Source: Ailurus styani (Eukaryota; Chordata; Mammalia; Carnivora; Ailuridae). From it: a DNA stretch of 64,000 bases. The stretch lies in the NCBI GenBank assembly GCA_002007465.1, contig LNAC01000728.1:372001-436000 (forward strand), written 5' to 3'. The notes under the pieces were generated by a model, which made no database searches, was not told the DNA's origin, and saw only the letters and a program-made list of their open reading frames with translations. Numbering within the stretch: position 1 is the stretch's first letter; each line of letters begins with the position of its first letter. Both the position numbers and the translations under genes were made by a program. This document shows, piece after piece, positions 43,570 to 54,597 of the stretch.

Positions 43570-44584
43570 GACAGAGATGTGCATGTACTACTTGTATACA
43601 CATTCTTGTATCAGTATAGACTACCTCTGAAAAGACAAATGAGAAACGGGTATTGGAGACCGCCTCTTGGGAGAACTAGAGACGGGAGGGACATTAGACA
43701 TTAGTTTTCACTGTATCTCCATTAGCACTGCTTTAAATGCTGCACTGTGCCTGCATCATACTTTGAAAACGCAATTTAATAATGAAAAAATAGGATATTT
43801 TGAAGAAAATGATCATTCTATCTAATTCAGAGGGTGTGTTTTAAAATATAAGTGCAGAAAAGGTAGGCAGAATATCACTGGTACTTCTTCTGCAGTATCT
43901 GACACATTCTGGAACTGGCTTGCTAATGCAGAGCAATGCTCTTTGGGATTATGTAACTCCCAGGGAAATAAGATTTGCTCTAAGAATAGCCATTTTATGT
44001 ATTATCGTCCTAGGGCTGTGCCAAGGCACTCAAGCCCAGAGAGCTTCATGTTCTTCAGCCTTTGCTTACCCCCTGAGAAGGGCCACCCCACTTCGTCACT
44101 ATGAAAACACACGATGTCAATGACTCAGCATTTGACCCTGAAACTCCCCTGACTGAGTTCAAGTTCTTCAAAAATTATATTTGGAGGGAGAAGCAGAAAA
44201 GTGGGAGCAGCCATTCTGCTTAATGCCCTCATCCACTGTTTTAAAACCAATCTTCTTTGCTTTATTTTAATAGCTGATTTACAAGGGAAAGGAAATGTGC
44301 ATCAAATGCACTTGGAAAATGCCATTTTCTTTTCTTTCTCTTCTCATGTGCACGGGGCACGGTGTGCGTTAGCACATTGTCCTTGGCATTTATTACACAG
44401 GCACTTTTTCAAGGCAGGCCTTTTAACATTTTCAGGACACCGTTATTATATGGGAACACCACTGGGGCAATGCTGACATGAGCTCCTTGGTAGATCTTTG
44501 CAGCAACGGTTCCCAATCCATCAGTGTCCTGCTACCCATGTCTCTGTACACTCTTCCTCCACGTTCGTTCTGAGTTTGGCCACA
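43570..44584. promoter_or_regulatory. Repeat-poor candidate conserved noncoding segment
   Basis: No repeat recognised. There is an AP-1-type TGACTCA at about 44121, an 'agctgatttacaagggaaag' stretch, and runs of TTTTAA. Frames at 43920-44123 and 44201-44476 are isolated and have no recognised domain. A distal regulatory element is possible but untested. Confidence 0.3.
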
Positions 44585-44945
44585 CCATCTGCTTTGTCCA
44601 GTGAGACACCAGCAAATAGCAAGCAGAGGTTTGATAAGGGCCTGCACACAGAAGACTTGCCCTTTTGGGTCTCTGCTCTGAGATCTTCATGCTGGGAAGA
44701 AGTCTGGAGTAAAAGCCAAGCAGAGAGAATGCAAGGCCCAGCCATGGTGGCTGAGAAGGTGAGCCCAGCCTCCAGCTGCCTCCAGCCAACTAGCGGTCGG
44801 ATGTAGTTGCGTAAGCAAACCCATGAGAGTGCAGCAAAACTGCTCAACCAGATGCAGAACTGTGAGGAATAGGAAATCGTTGCTGTTTAAAGCCACTGAA
44901 TTTTGGGGTGATCTGCCACACAGCAACAGGCAACTGATACAGACA
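44585..44945 (+). mobile_element. Probable ancient LTR fragment
   Basis: Ends with 'gaggaataggaaatcgttgc', 'tgtttaaagccactgaattt', 'tggggtgatctgccacacag' and 'caacaggcaactgatacag', a tail I associate with MaLR-type or related dispersed LTRs. The 5' end is not preserved. The overlapping frames (44498-44847, both strands) are in this element. The family is not assigned. Confidence 0.45.
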
Positions 44946-44974
44946 GTTATACTGCAAAGTGAAGCAGGGACCAA

Positions 44975-45090
44975 GAATCAGGACACCTGACCTCTATTCA
45001 GAGCTCTGTTCTCTGCCTAGGTTTCCTAGTATGTAGAAAGAGACAGTTAGAGTAGATAGTGTCTAATGGACCTTTTAGCTTTAATACTGT
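44975..45090 (+). mobile_element. MIR-like fragment, weak
   Basis: Contains 'gacctctattcagagctctg', 'ctgcctaggtttcctagta' and 'ggaccttttagctttaatac'. Plausible, but diverged. Confidence 0.4.
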
Positions 45091-47875
45091 GTTAAATGCA
45101 AAAGGAATGTGTTCCAAGTACACATACTATTATTTTGGCACCCATCTGACCCCACACAGCAGGGCGTGAGCTTAACATAAATCTTGCAGGTGAAAAAAGA
45201 GAGCTCTCCTTGAGAGTTGGGAGACTGGCTCCCAGTCCCCTAGGCTGAGCTGACTTAGCCCAGATGTTAGAATGGAAGTATCTGAGTCTGGAGTGTGAGT
45301 CTTTGCAAAATAAAAGGTGAGGCAATGGCCCATGGGTCACAGACTCTCGGCCTCCTCACTTTTCCGGGCTCAATGGATCTGTCAGCAGCAGTATGACCCT
45401 GAGCTTTCTGAGCGACAGGGTTTGTGTTTACAGTGCAGGGGACAGAAGAGCAACAAAAACCACCCCAATTCCCAGCCAAGCTTGCTTGCTGTCCGGGAGG
45501 AATAGGAGTGTGGGATCACACTTTGTTTATTTGTGGTTCTTTTAAGTGATGTCCAGAGACCCACATTTCATGCTTGTTTGAAAGTGTATATGTAACTGGG
45601 GAAGCTGTTAAACAGCAGTTTGCTTTCACTCCAGCTATTCACTTATTTAGTTATATGCCAGCATGAAGTTCATTGAGCCATAATTCTTTACCGTGCCCTA
45701 AGATGGCCAGCACTTGAGGCTGTCAGAGGGAAATCTGCATCTCAAATTGATAAATATTTTCCAGGACATCATATTTGGCTGCTTATATTTCAATTACTGT
45801 GGGCTTTTTTGTTTGTTTGTTTGTTTGTTCAAAGAGCTTTCTTTGGTAATAGGACTTACAAAAAAATGAGGAAATAAAGAAAAATATCTATTGCAGAGGG
45901 AGGAAAAAAATACAAGTCATCCCAAAATAAACTGAACCAAATTCCTTGAAAGTGCTGAAAACTGCTTTAGGATGTGCAGATTCGAAAAAGTGGGAGAAAA
46001 TAGTAATTGATAATCACTGCAACGGTTTAACCTAATGCAGAAAAGTTTAGTTTAATTATGAGAGAAAAATCGAACATGCTTAATAAAAAACATGCTTTTG
46101 CTATTTTGCATTGTGTATATTGGCAACAGCAAAAAAAAAAAAAAATCCTTCCTAAAGAAAAATACAACTCTAAATCAAGTGAAAACAAACCAGAAAGCTA
46201 GATGAAGGGGACACCTCAAAGAAATGAAAGAAATGCTGCCTTTGCCACTCTTCTAAGAGAACTGGCAACTACAATCTACGAGCAACATTTTCTGGCTTGC
46301 AAAATGTTCCAAAGTGTGCAGGCAAGTGCAAGTGGTCTAACTCCTGGCACACTACCCAGCAGGCGTTCAGTCAGAGATGAGGCCTTTTCCTTTGACTTCC
46401 TGCAGTGTTTCTGGGCAACACAATGAAGGCAAAAGCAGGATGACTTTGGATGCCTTATGTGGCAGGAAACCGCTGGCTCGAAACCTATCTTATCACTCAT
46501 CTCTCCTGTTCAGCTCTGTGTTCTATAATTGGCAAAAGGGGTGGCGGGGTGGATACAAGGAAAGTCAAGTGGTTGGGAATGCTCCCCCTTTCGGTCCATG
46601 AGAAAGCTGAGTTATGCTCAGAACCCAGAGCCACCTCCACCTTGCTCCCAGGAAAATGCCCACCAAAGACAGCCTTAAAAATCTGGAAAGGTGTGGTCAC
46701 CTCCCTGGCCACATTCTCATGCTCATTTTTATAACCATCACTAGTAATCAGTCTTAAGAGATAAAAGTTTATTTAGAAACTCAGTCAGCAAGTTAACTGT
46801 GGTTTAAAGTGAATGGCTCCCTCTTCTCTCATTTTAACCAGAGATTTACACCCCTTCCAAGCCGGCCTGGGTCTTATTTATGTAACTGCACTAGAGAGTG
46901 GCTTGAGGTTGCCTCTTACAATAACAAATTCTATTTATACCTTGTAGGGCTGGGCTCAGGCAGTTAAAGCAACTTAGATCGAAACAGGCACCTAAAAAGT
47001 AGGAGCAAGCAGCATGGAGAGGCTTTAACCAAGACTTTCCCTCCTTTAAATAAGACAGCTTGGGCATTCTGATCATTCAGACCTCAGCTATCTGTGATCC
47101 CACGAGATCTCCACACACTGTGGGTTCTGAGTTGTTTTAGGCATAAAGTCTCCTGCAATGTGGGCACAACCTTATTACAAAGCATCTACTGTTAGGGACC
47201 CAAGAAACAGACAGAAATGCTTTTTCTGCTGTTGCTGCTGATCCTGATAGAAATAAGCATTATAACATACACCTTGGTGTCAGTTTTTATTCAAAGAAAT
47301 CCTTCCCCCAATTCTAGATGTTGTACTGGAATTTGAATGTTGTACGCACATTGTTGTTCACATACATAATACATATCAATACACTTTAATAACATAGGGG
47401 TTATCAACCATTAGTCCTTTTCCTTATTAACATTCTTATCTTACATAAATCTGGAACATATAAGAATAATTAATATAATGCATACACTTACAATGGAGCT
47501 TAGATAAGGTATCCTTGGTTTCATTCTCAATTAAAATGTTAAAAGGTTAAGTAAATTGACATCTCAAGAGGAAGATGAAATATATTTCAATTTCATCTAG
47601 AATTGTAATACCATCTCTTTCTATAAAACTGCAGTTACAAAAACTTTTTCTCCACAAGCTGTTAAATGGCGCCCCCTTCCTGTCAGTGGTGAATTGACAA
47701 GAAAAAAATCACACTGCCTTTTAGGATCTCAAATCGGTAGGGTCATATGGATTCCTTAGAGACAATTTCATGTAGGTCCTTTATCAGACATGCAAAATAG
47801 ATTGAGATCCAGGCAACAAGAGGATCTTGTCACTTTAACGGATTAGTTAAAAATATTTTCAGAAGATACTGTGTT
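45091..47875. other. Repeat-poor segment, possible conserved noncoding DNA
   Basis: Nearly 2.8 kb without a repeat I can name, apart from a (TTTG)n run at 45806-45830 and an A run at 46130-46145. Several short frames overlap in antisense (45267-45564, 46276-46734), as chance frames do. Regulatory or lncRNA roles are possible. Nothing here demonstrates one. Confidence 0.3.
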
Positions 47876-47879
47876 AATC

Positions 47880-48350
47880 ATGGGATATAAACTATGGTCC
47901 TAAGTCTCAGGGAACTCAAAATCTCATCAGGAAGACTGTAAATAAACGAAGTAATACAACACAGGCCAACAAGTACTATATTTGATATGTATACCAAGTG
48001 CTGTGATAAAAATAATAAGTTTGCCAGAGCAGTTTAATGAGGGCTTCTTTGAGAAGGTAACAAGTATAAGGTAGATAAGGAGAGATGGGTAACTGCTGAC
48101 AAAGCATACAAAGCAGAAAGAGAATGAATTCTGAGCAACCCAAATGGAATTTTAAACTCTTCAAAGCCCGAAAGAGTGTGTTAGAATGAGGACTGGGGAC
48201 TTCAGGATGGCAGCTGTGTAACAACTGTGTGGACAAGTGAAAGAAGAAGGGATTAGGGATACATTGTAAAGGCCTAATACGTCAAGCTATGAAGTTTAGA
48301 CTCCAATCTGAAAGGGACAGGAGCCACAGAAAAGTTGTTAAATGGTGCAG
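47880..48350 (-). mobile_element. L2, reverse orientation
   Basis: Blocks 'tctcagggaactcaaaatct', 'accaagtgctgtgataaaaa', 'gagggcttctttgagaaggt', 'aaaggcctaatacgtcaagc', 'gaagtttagactccaatct' and 'gacaggagccacagaaaag' are in reverse L2 order. Confidence 0.65.
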
Positions 48351-49255
48351 AATGCACTGTTATATTTCACCTCACCCCCTTCAATAACCTGGTCAATTAC
48401 ATATCTATCAAACAATATTCATTGGCTTCCAATTCTATGCTGAGCCTTCAGGTACTTCAGAGGGATATTCTTTGCTCTATTTAGCCACCATATGAAAACG
48501 TTATAAATCCACAGCACGAACAAGGCAGGAAGAGTAGGATTTGATCTATTGTTCTAGTGAGTCTTTGCAAAAAAAAAAAAAATAGTGAAGAGAGTATATA
48601 TCATGGGATCTTTTGCATAAAAAAGACAGAAATAAGAAAATATATAAAAATATCATTTTTGCATAAGGAAACAGAGCAATTAACATAAACAATAAAATCT
48701 GTTACCTGCCACGGGAGCAACAGGAATGAAGGGGTAGTAATACTCCTCTGAGTACATAACTTTGTAGAGTTTAAATTTTGGAAGCATAGTAAATGTTCTA
48801 CATATTCAAAAATAAAATTCACAAGTACAGTGGAAAAAACTGCAAACTAAATGCAAAAAGAAACAAATAAATCCACTGTATCTAAGATGAATAAAGTAAT
48901 CACTGAAGGAAAAAAAAAGTAAAACTAATGCTAGTGACCATAGAAGACAGTGCTGCAAATACAGAACTTCAGTCTGGAGGAAATGAAAGTGCAAACAAAC
49001 CTTGAACTCTTCTGAGCAGGGTTTTGTTGTTGTTTTTTTCCCCATAGTATTTCGGGTCTAGCAATTCTAAAACTAACTTTTATGTGCTGTAGAATTGAGC
49101 AAATGTGTTGTAATTGGAAATCAAGATTCTCACTGTGGAAGAAAAAAGGTAGAAACACGAAAAGAGGGGAAGGCAAGGAAGAATCATGTGGAGTTGGATT
49201 GGAATTTGAAAGTACTGGTATGAATTAGTGATTTCTAAAAGAGATGTACATATAA
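48351..49255. other. No recognised feature
   Basis: AT-rich DNA. Frames at 48601-48822, 48806-49045 and 48931-49176 (minus, overlapping) are Phe/Leu-rich without a recognised domain. Confidence 0.4.
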
Positions 49256-49259
49256 TGTT

Positions 49260-50315
49260 TTCTCCCTAGCTCTGTCTGGTGAAAGTGTTTAGAAGTAGTG
49301 ACACAACAGTAGCAAGGGGCACACCTACCACCCAGATCTTGGTTTCCCAATATCATTTCTTGCCAGGAGGAAAAGGGGATCATTGGAGAAATGGCAGATT
49401 CTAGGACTGGAACAATAAAAGTACCAGATAAACACTGAATACCTCAGTATACCAGAAAGCAAAGAACTTGTGAAAAGAATCCTGGGAGAATGTCGAAAAG
49501 ACACAGGAGCCAGCTTGAAGAGGCTTTCACCAGCATCAAAATAAATAAGACCAGTAATGCATTATAACCCACTGATTAAAATAAATGATAGACAGGTAGA
49601 TAAATAGATAGAAAGAAAATAAAATGGGGCTTTTCCTTATAATAAAATGCCAACTGCTAAATGTGAATGAAGTGGTATAATCATCATAGTAAATAGTGAT
49701 TTGGGCAAGGATCACTAAAGGGTGTTAAATCTAAGACAGAAAGCTTATTAATTGCAAAGGGAACATCATAACTGTAATGAGAGAAACAGAACAACAAACA
49801 TCTCTACTAGGCAAATGAGCAAACACTGTGGCTTCTGGACGTGCCATCTTAAGAAGGACACAAAATCACTTTTGTACTATTCGCACCAGGGATGTATAAC
49901 CAGAATGCAATCATGAGGAAAGATGAGACAAATCCTGATTATGGAAAATATCTTATTATAAAATAATTAGACTGTAGTCTTCAAAAATGTCAATTACATG
50001 GAAGTCCTAGCAAGGCTGAGGAACTGTTACAGATTGAAGAACACTAGAGAAATGTGACAACTGAATGTATGGGATCCTGCATTTATCCTGTCAGTGGAGG
50101 GGAGAATGCTATTAAGGGCATGATGGGACCATTGACAAAGTTGGAATATGCAAGGCAGGGTCAATAAAAATTTCATATCAATGATACATTCCCTGAATTT
50201 GGTAACTGTACATTGGTCACATAGGGAACACCATTTTTCTTAAAAAAAATATGTACAAAAGTCTTAAGGGAAAAAGGAACATGATGTATATAAACTATTT
50301 TCAAATGGGTCAAAA
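49260..50315 (+). mobile_element. Old L1M-type repeat, copy 2
   Basis: A longer copy of the repeat at 17.75-18.03 kb, including 'gggcaaggatcactaaaggg', 'gggaacatcataactgtaat', 'actgtagtcttcaaaaatgt', 'ggaactgttacagattgaag' and 'tcaataaaaatttcatatca'. It ends at the SINE cluster. No reading frame is preserved. Confidence 0.55.
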
Positions 50316-50318
50316 AAT

Positions 50319-50688
50319 TTACAAAATACAGGCTCCTGCCTGGCTCAGTCAGTAGAGCAATATGACTCTTGATCTTGGGGTTTTTAGTTCCAGCCCCATG
50401 TTGGGTGTACAGATTACTTAAAAATAAAATCTTTTGGGCACCTGGGTGGTTCAGTGGGTTAAAGCCTCTGCTTTCGGCTCAGGTCATGATCTCAGGGTCC
50501 TGGGATCGAGGCCCACATCGGGCTCCCTGCTCGGCGGGGAGCCTGCTTCCTCCTCTCTCTCTGCCTGCCTCTCTGCCTCCTTGTGATTTCTCTCCCTCTG
50601 TGAAATAAATAAATAAAATCTTTAAAAAAAATAAAAAATAAAAAATAAAAAAAATAAAATCTTTTAAAAAAAGAACAATTACAAAATA
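50319..50688 (+). mobile_element. Nested CAN-SINE pair: young copy in the tail of an older short one
   Basis: The outer short-type SINE ('ggctcctgcctggctcagtc' ... 'ttgggtgtacagattactta') has TSDs ttacaaaata (50319-50328, 50679-50688). A young mustelid-type SINE (50436-50649) sits in its A-tail and duplicated 16 bases of the tail itself, aaaaataaaatctttt (50420-50435 and 50650-50665). The order of events is unambiguous. Frames at 50369-50608 (+) and 50479-50773 (-) are SINE translations. Confidence 0.95.
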
Positions 50689-50744
50689 TGCATACACACA
50701 CATATAGAGTGAAGACGGTGATAAAAACAATATGGCAAAATGAT

Positions 50745-50968
50745 AAAAATTGGTGAGGGTGTCTAAGTGGCAAGTCAGTTAAGGGCCCAACTCTTGGCTT
50801 GGGCTCAATCGTGATCTCATGGTCTTCGGATCAAGCCCCATGTTGGGCTCCATGCTCAATGCAGAGTCTGCTTGGGACTCTCTCTCTCCCTCTCTCTCTG
50901 CCCTTCCCCCCTGCTCTCTCTCTCTCTCTCCAAAATAAATAAATAATTTGTCTTTAAAAAATTGGTGA
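50745..50968 (+). mobile_element. Older CAN-SINE with TSDs
   Basis: Forward element with a diverged head 'gggtgtctaagtggcaagtc', a 'ctctctctccctctctctct' body and an 'aataaataaataatttgtct' tail. TSDs aaaaattggtga are at 50745-50756 and 50957-50968. It lies only 56 bp from the preceding nested pair. Confidence 0.92.
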
Positions 50969-51211
50969 ATCTTGGTAAATGGTATACAGAGGTTTTAACT
51001 TTTATTTTTAGCATGAAGTTATTTCAAAATGAAAAGTTAAAAATAAACAGAGCCATACAAGTAATGATGGGTGTAACTTGTCCCAGTTATTTTAATTAAC
51101 CATGTAGCAACCAGCCAGAAGTGCCTCAGAGCCACTTCTAGGAAAACACATAAAAATATCTGTGTACCTCATAAGATCAACCTCAATTCAATTCCAAAGG
51201 TATTCCCCCAG

Positions 51212-51310
51212 AGGCGCCTGGGTGGTTTGGTCTGTTAAGTATCTGACACTTGATTCCAGTTCAGGTCTTGATCTCAGGGTTGTAAGGGTTTTGTTTTGTT
51301 TTGTTTTGTT
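51212..51310 (+). mobile_element. 3'-truncated CAN-SINE followed by (TTTTG)n
   Basis: The head 'gaggcgcctgggtggtttgg' and 'tctgttaagtatctgacact' continue to 'gatctcagggttgtaagg' (about 51284), after which only a GTTTT repeat occurs (51286-51310). The body and A-tail are missing. Retrotransposed SINEs usually lose the 5' end, so the 3' loss is unusual. Confidence 0.85.
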
Positions 51311-51839
51311 GTCTTATTAAAAAAGGATACCCCAGATGAACTTGGTAACTATAATGCCACAGTCCCTGCAGGGCCCTGGCAACATCAAAGGCATCCCATA
51401 TATCTTGAAGTGCAAAGCTCTAATAATGACCTCCTGAAATGCCTTAAGCCAGGTGATCCCTAGACAGCTTCCTTATAGACTTAAGAGTGAGTTCTCTTCC
51501 TCCATGGTCATCAGACTCTTCGTTAATGAATGCATTCTGAGACCATGGAGAACAAAGACAAACAAGGGATGGTGCTATGGCTTTGCAGGCCGTATTTGCA
51601 GAAGAAATTATTTTAACAATTTCTTGAAAAAATTTAGAGTCCACATGGTAAGCTAGATAGAGTTCTGGGCTTCAAGTTCAAGCCCATTTGAAGTGTTGTG
51701 ACTGAGACTGTCACTAATATTGAATATCTTGAATCCTAATTTTCTTCATTGCTAAATGGCTCACTTCACACAATGCTTTGCAGTTTGCAAATTTCAGGCA
51801 TACTATCTCCATAGTAATCATACTGTCTATAGTACCAAT

Positions 51840-52400
51840 AATTGTTAATTATGAAGCACTTCATCTGCAGTCAGCACTCCATTAAGTGATTGGCATACAT
51901 CTAATATAATCATTCACATAACTCCATGAAGTAGTTTTTATTACTCCAATTTTACATGAAGCCCATGTGAGTTAAATAACTTTCTTTTTTTTAACTTTTA
52001 AAACAGCTTTATTATCACTGGCATATAAAAAATGTATATACTTAAGGTACACAACTTGAAGTTCTGATAAACACATACATTGTGAAATCATCACCAAAAT
52101 CGAGCTAGTTAATGCATCCATCACTTTTACATGGTTACTATTATGTATGTATGTAAGTGTGTGTTGAAAAGATTTAAGACATATCCTCTTTTTTTATTAT
52201 TATGTTCAACTAGCCAAGATATAGTACATCATTAGTTTTTGGTCTGGTGTTCAACGATTCATTAGTTGCTTTTAACACCCAGTGCTCAACACATCATGTG
52301 CCCTCCTTAATACTCATCACCTGGTCAGTAACTTTCTGATAATTAGAGTAAGAAGCAGAGCTAGAAAACAAGACTGACATTAAAATCCATGATCTTAATC
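51840..52400 (-). mobile_element. MIR, reverse, interrupted by L1 sequence
   Basis: The left part (51840-51985) holds 'ggcatacatctaatataatc', 'cacataactccatgaagta' and 'ttactccaattttacatgaa'. The right part (52329-52400) holds 'taactttctgataattagag', 'taagaagcagagctagaaaa' and 'aaatccatgatcttaatca', which continue the reverse MIR. The break is bracketed by taactttct at 51977-51985 and 52329-52337, consistent with an L1-mediated TSD. Confidence 0.7.
51986..52328 (-). mobile_element. Two L1 pieces in reverse orientation
   Basis: 51986-52180 is an old L1 3' region in reverse ('cactggcatataaaaaatgt', 'caccaaaatcgagctagtta'). 52185-52328 is a carnivoran L1 3' end in reverse ('catcattagtttttggtctg', 'cagtgctcaacacatcatgt', 'cctccttaatactcatcacc'). 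Each begins with a T-rich tail. The nesting order between the two is not certain. Confidence 0.7.
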
Positions 52401-52675
52401 ACAGTTATACCCATCATATCTCATGATCATTCCCATTACTCAAATAAAGGAATTGAGGCCCTGAAATTTAAAGGATTTATCTATGTTTGGAATAGCCTAC
52501 TTCAGGTCATGTGACTCTACATTTGCCATCTTTCCTACTCTGGATGTTACAGGGAACACATAAAACGATGGGCAGAAAGTGCTTTGTAAATTGAGGAATT
52601 TGCAAATACCCGAGGATTAAATCTTATTATTACCTTTAAAAACTTTCCTAGTATATCATGAGAGCAAGCAGCAGC
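52401..52675. other. No confidently recognised feature
   Basis: A weak reverse MIR-like passage (about 52435-52500) is possible. The minus frame at 52547-52741 has no recognised domain. Confidence 0.35.
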
Positions 52676-52679
52676 TGGA

Positions 52680-53315
52680 TTTAAAAGGGGGGTTGAGATA
52701 CTTTGGAAAACAATTTGGCCATTTCTTATAAAGTTAAACATACATTTACCACCTGACCTAGCAATCCCACTCCTAGGTATTTACCCAAGAGAAATGAAAA
52801 TATATGTTCACATAAAAATCTAGATGGGAAAGTTTATTGCCGCTTTATTCATAATTGCCAAAAATTGGAAACAACCCAAATATCCTTCAACTGGTGAATG
52901 GCTAAACAAACTGGAACATCCATGGAATGGAATAGTATTCAGCAATAAAACAAAATGAATTACTGATGGATGTAACAATGTGGATGAATCACAAATGCAT
53001 TATGCTAAATGAAAGAAGCCATATTCAAAAACGCTACACACTGTATGGTTCCATTTATATGATATTTTAGAAAAAGTAAAAATATAAGGACATACAACAG
53101 AGCACTGGTAGCCAGGGGCTGAGTATAGAGAAAGTATATAGATTGCAGAAGAGTAAGAGGTAACTTTTTCAGGTGATGTACTTATTTACTGTCTTCATTG
53201 TGCTGATGGTTACATGATTATATGCATTTATTAAAAATTATAAGACTCTGCTCAGAAAAAGTTGTTTTATAGGATATGATTCATACTCCAATAAATCTGA
53301 CTTAAAATTTTTTAA
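52680..53315 (+). mobile_element. Old L1 3' fragment
   Basis: Clear L1M order: 'tttggaaaacaatttggcca', 'agcaatcccactcctaggta', 'atatatgttcacataaaaat', 'tcaactggtgaatggctaaa', 'ggaatagtattcagcaataa', 'gatggttacatgattatatg' and an A/T-rich end. No frame survives. Confidence 0.85.
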
Positions 53316-53850
53316 AGAAAAGAAGCTGAGGTTCTCTAAGTGTGGGCCAAACAGGTTGATGGATGTAGCACCTGGCATCCCTCCTGGATCCCTGCAAACA
53401 TTTTTCAAGAAGGCATCAATGCCCTAGAGATGGTGCATCAAGATATCCCCAGGAAAAACCATGTACACTAAAATCTTACACAGATCCATGTCCAGATAGG
53501 ATTTTTGCTACTGACTTACTTTCACTTCTCAACTTAATTTGCTTGCACAATTAATTTTTTCGTTTGCATAATTTAGCACTATTCATAACACAGCGCATGC
53601 TGAGTCACTCACTTGGAATGGGCCTGAGTAGAGCTCACCTGATATATTCTTCTCTTGGGGAACCACTCTGTGCCTCCACCCTATTACTGGCTCCCCTTTC
53701 TTCCTCTAGTTCCTCTTCAAGTCTAGAGACTTACCTTAGCTCTGCCTCCCTGACGATCTCAGGCCACTTAAGTCTACAAAGGTTCTTACCATATGGTATT
53801 GTTTGTGATTGCCTATAGCCTCTTGTTCAGGCTCTCAAATATAGATATAG
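53316..53850. other. No recognised feature
   Basis: The frame at 53564-53818 (84 residues, Ser/Leu-rich) has no recognised domain. Confidence 0.4.
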
Positions 53851-53854
53851 AGTT

Positions 53855-54245
53855 GTAGACCTTACTAGATATAACTATGACTTCTTGCTTCTGGATAGAA
53901 GGTAGACTTTACTTCTTAGATGCATTCACATTTAAGTGGAGCCATGTGACAGTGGCCAAGATGCTGTGAGAGCTGATGTATGTTGCTTGTAGAAGAGAAA
54001 ATCTGACATATCAACGGATTTGTTTCCCAGCTTCCAAATGTGGAAGTCAAAAATCAATATGATAAAGATTAGAATATTCTGGGTCATGGAGCATGAAGTT
54101 GCCATATAGAAGATAGCTTTCGTAGAATCATCTGGACCTTTAGTGAAATTTGTGTGATGACTAAATAAGCTTCCTTGTGATAAGCTGTTGAGACATGGGG
54201 GTTGTTTGTTAGTTCACTATAACTGCAGCTATCCTAATAGACGTT
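53855..54245 (+). mobile_element. Probable ancient LTR-type repeat
   Basis: Ends 'gttgagacatgggggttgtt', 'tgttagttcactataactgc' and 'agctatcctaatagacg', resembling tails of MLT/MaLR-type LTRs ('ggggttgtttgttaccgcag...taatacag'). Tentative. Confidence 0.4.
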
Positions 54246-54342
54246 GATAGCATAGAAACACATTTGGATGGAATGAATCCAGATGGAAACCAACCAGAGA
54301 AAGGGATAAGTAAATACCTCCCCAACGCCAGGCTTTAACATA

Positions 54343-54402
54343 TTGTTTGAAATGTACCCAGAAGATTTTCAGTAAATGCCTATTGAACTAACATTTGCTT
54401 TG
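54343..54402 (+). repeat. 60-bp sequence with a second copy inside the neighbouring L1
   Basis: Ungapped alignment to 55036-55095 gives 50 matches in 60, with 8 of 10 differences being transitions. This copy lies outside the L1, about 200 bp from its left end. Confidence 0.85.
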
Positions 54403-54597
54403 GTCACATAGCTAGTCAGTGTGAGGCAAGGACCCCCATTTTATTACAATAGTTGGTACTGAGCTCACTACTCTTAACTACTCTCAACAGTACCAGATAA
54501 CACGAATTTGGGATCTCTGAGCTCATTCTTACTTTAACTTTTAATCTACATCTCCTGAAATTATAGAAACATACCTGAAAGGACTGTTGTTTGGAAA

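Noticed and set aside
50329..50435. tRNA-like heads of CAN-SINEs as tRNA genes
   Set aside because: They carry A/B-box-like elements but continue into SINE bodies or A-tails with TSDs, and lack a tRNA 3' end and a fold consistent with a functional tRNA.
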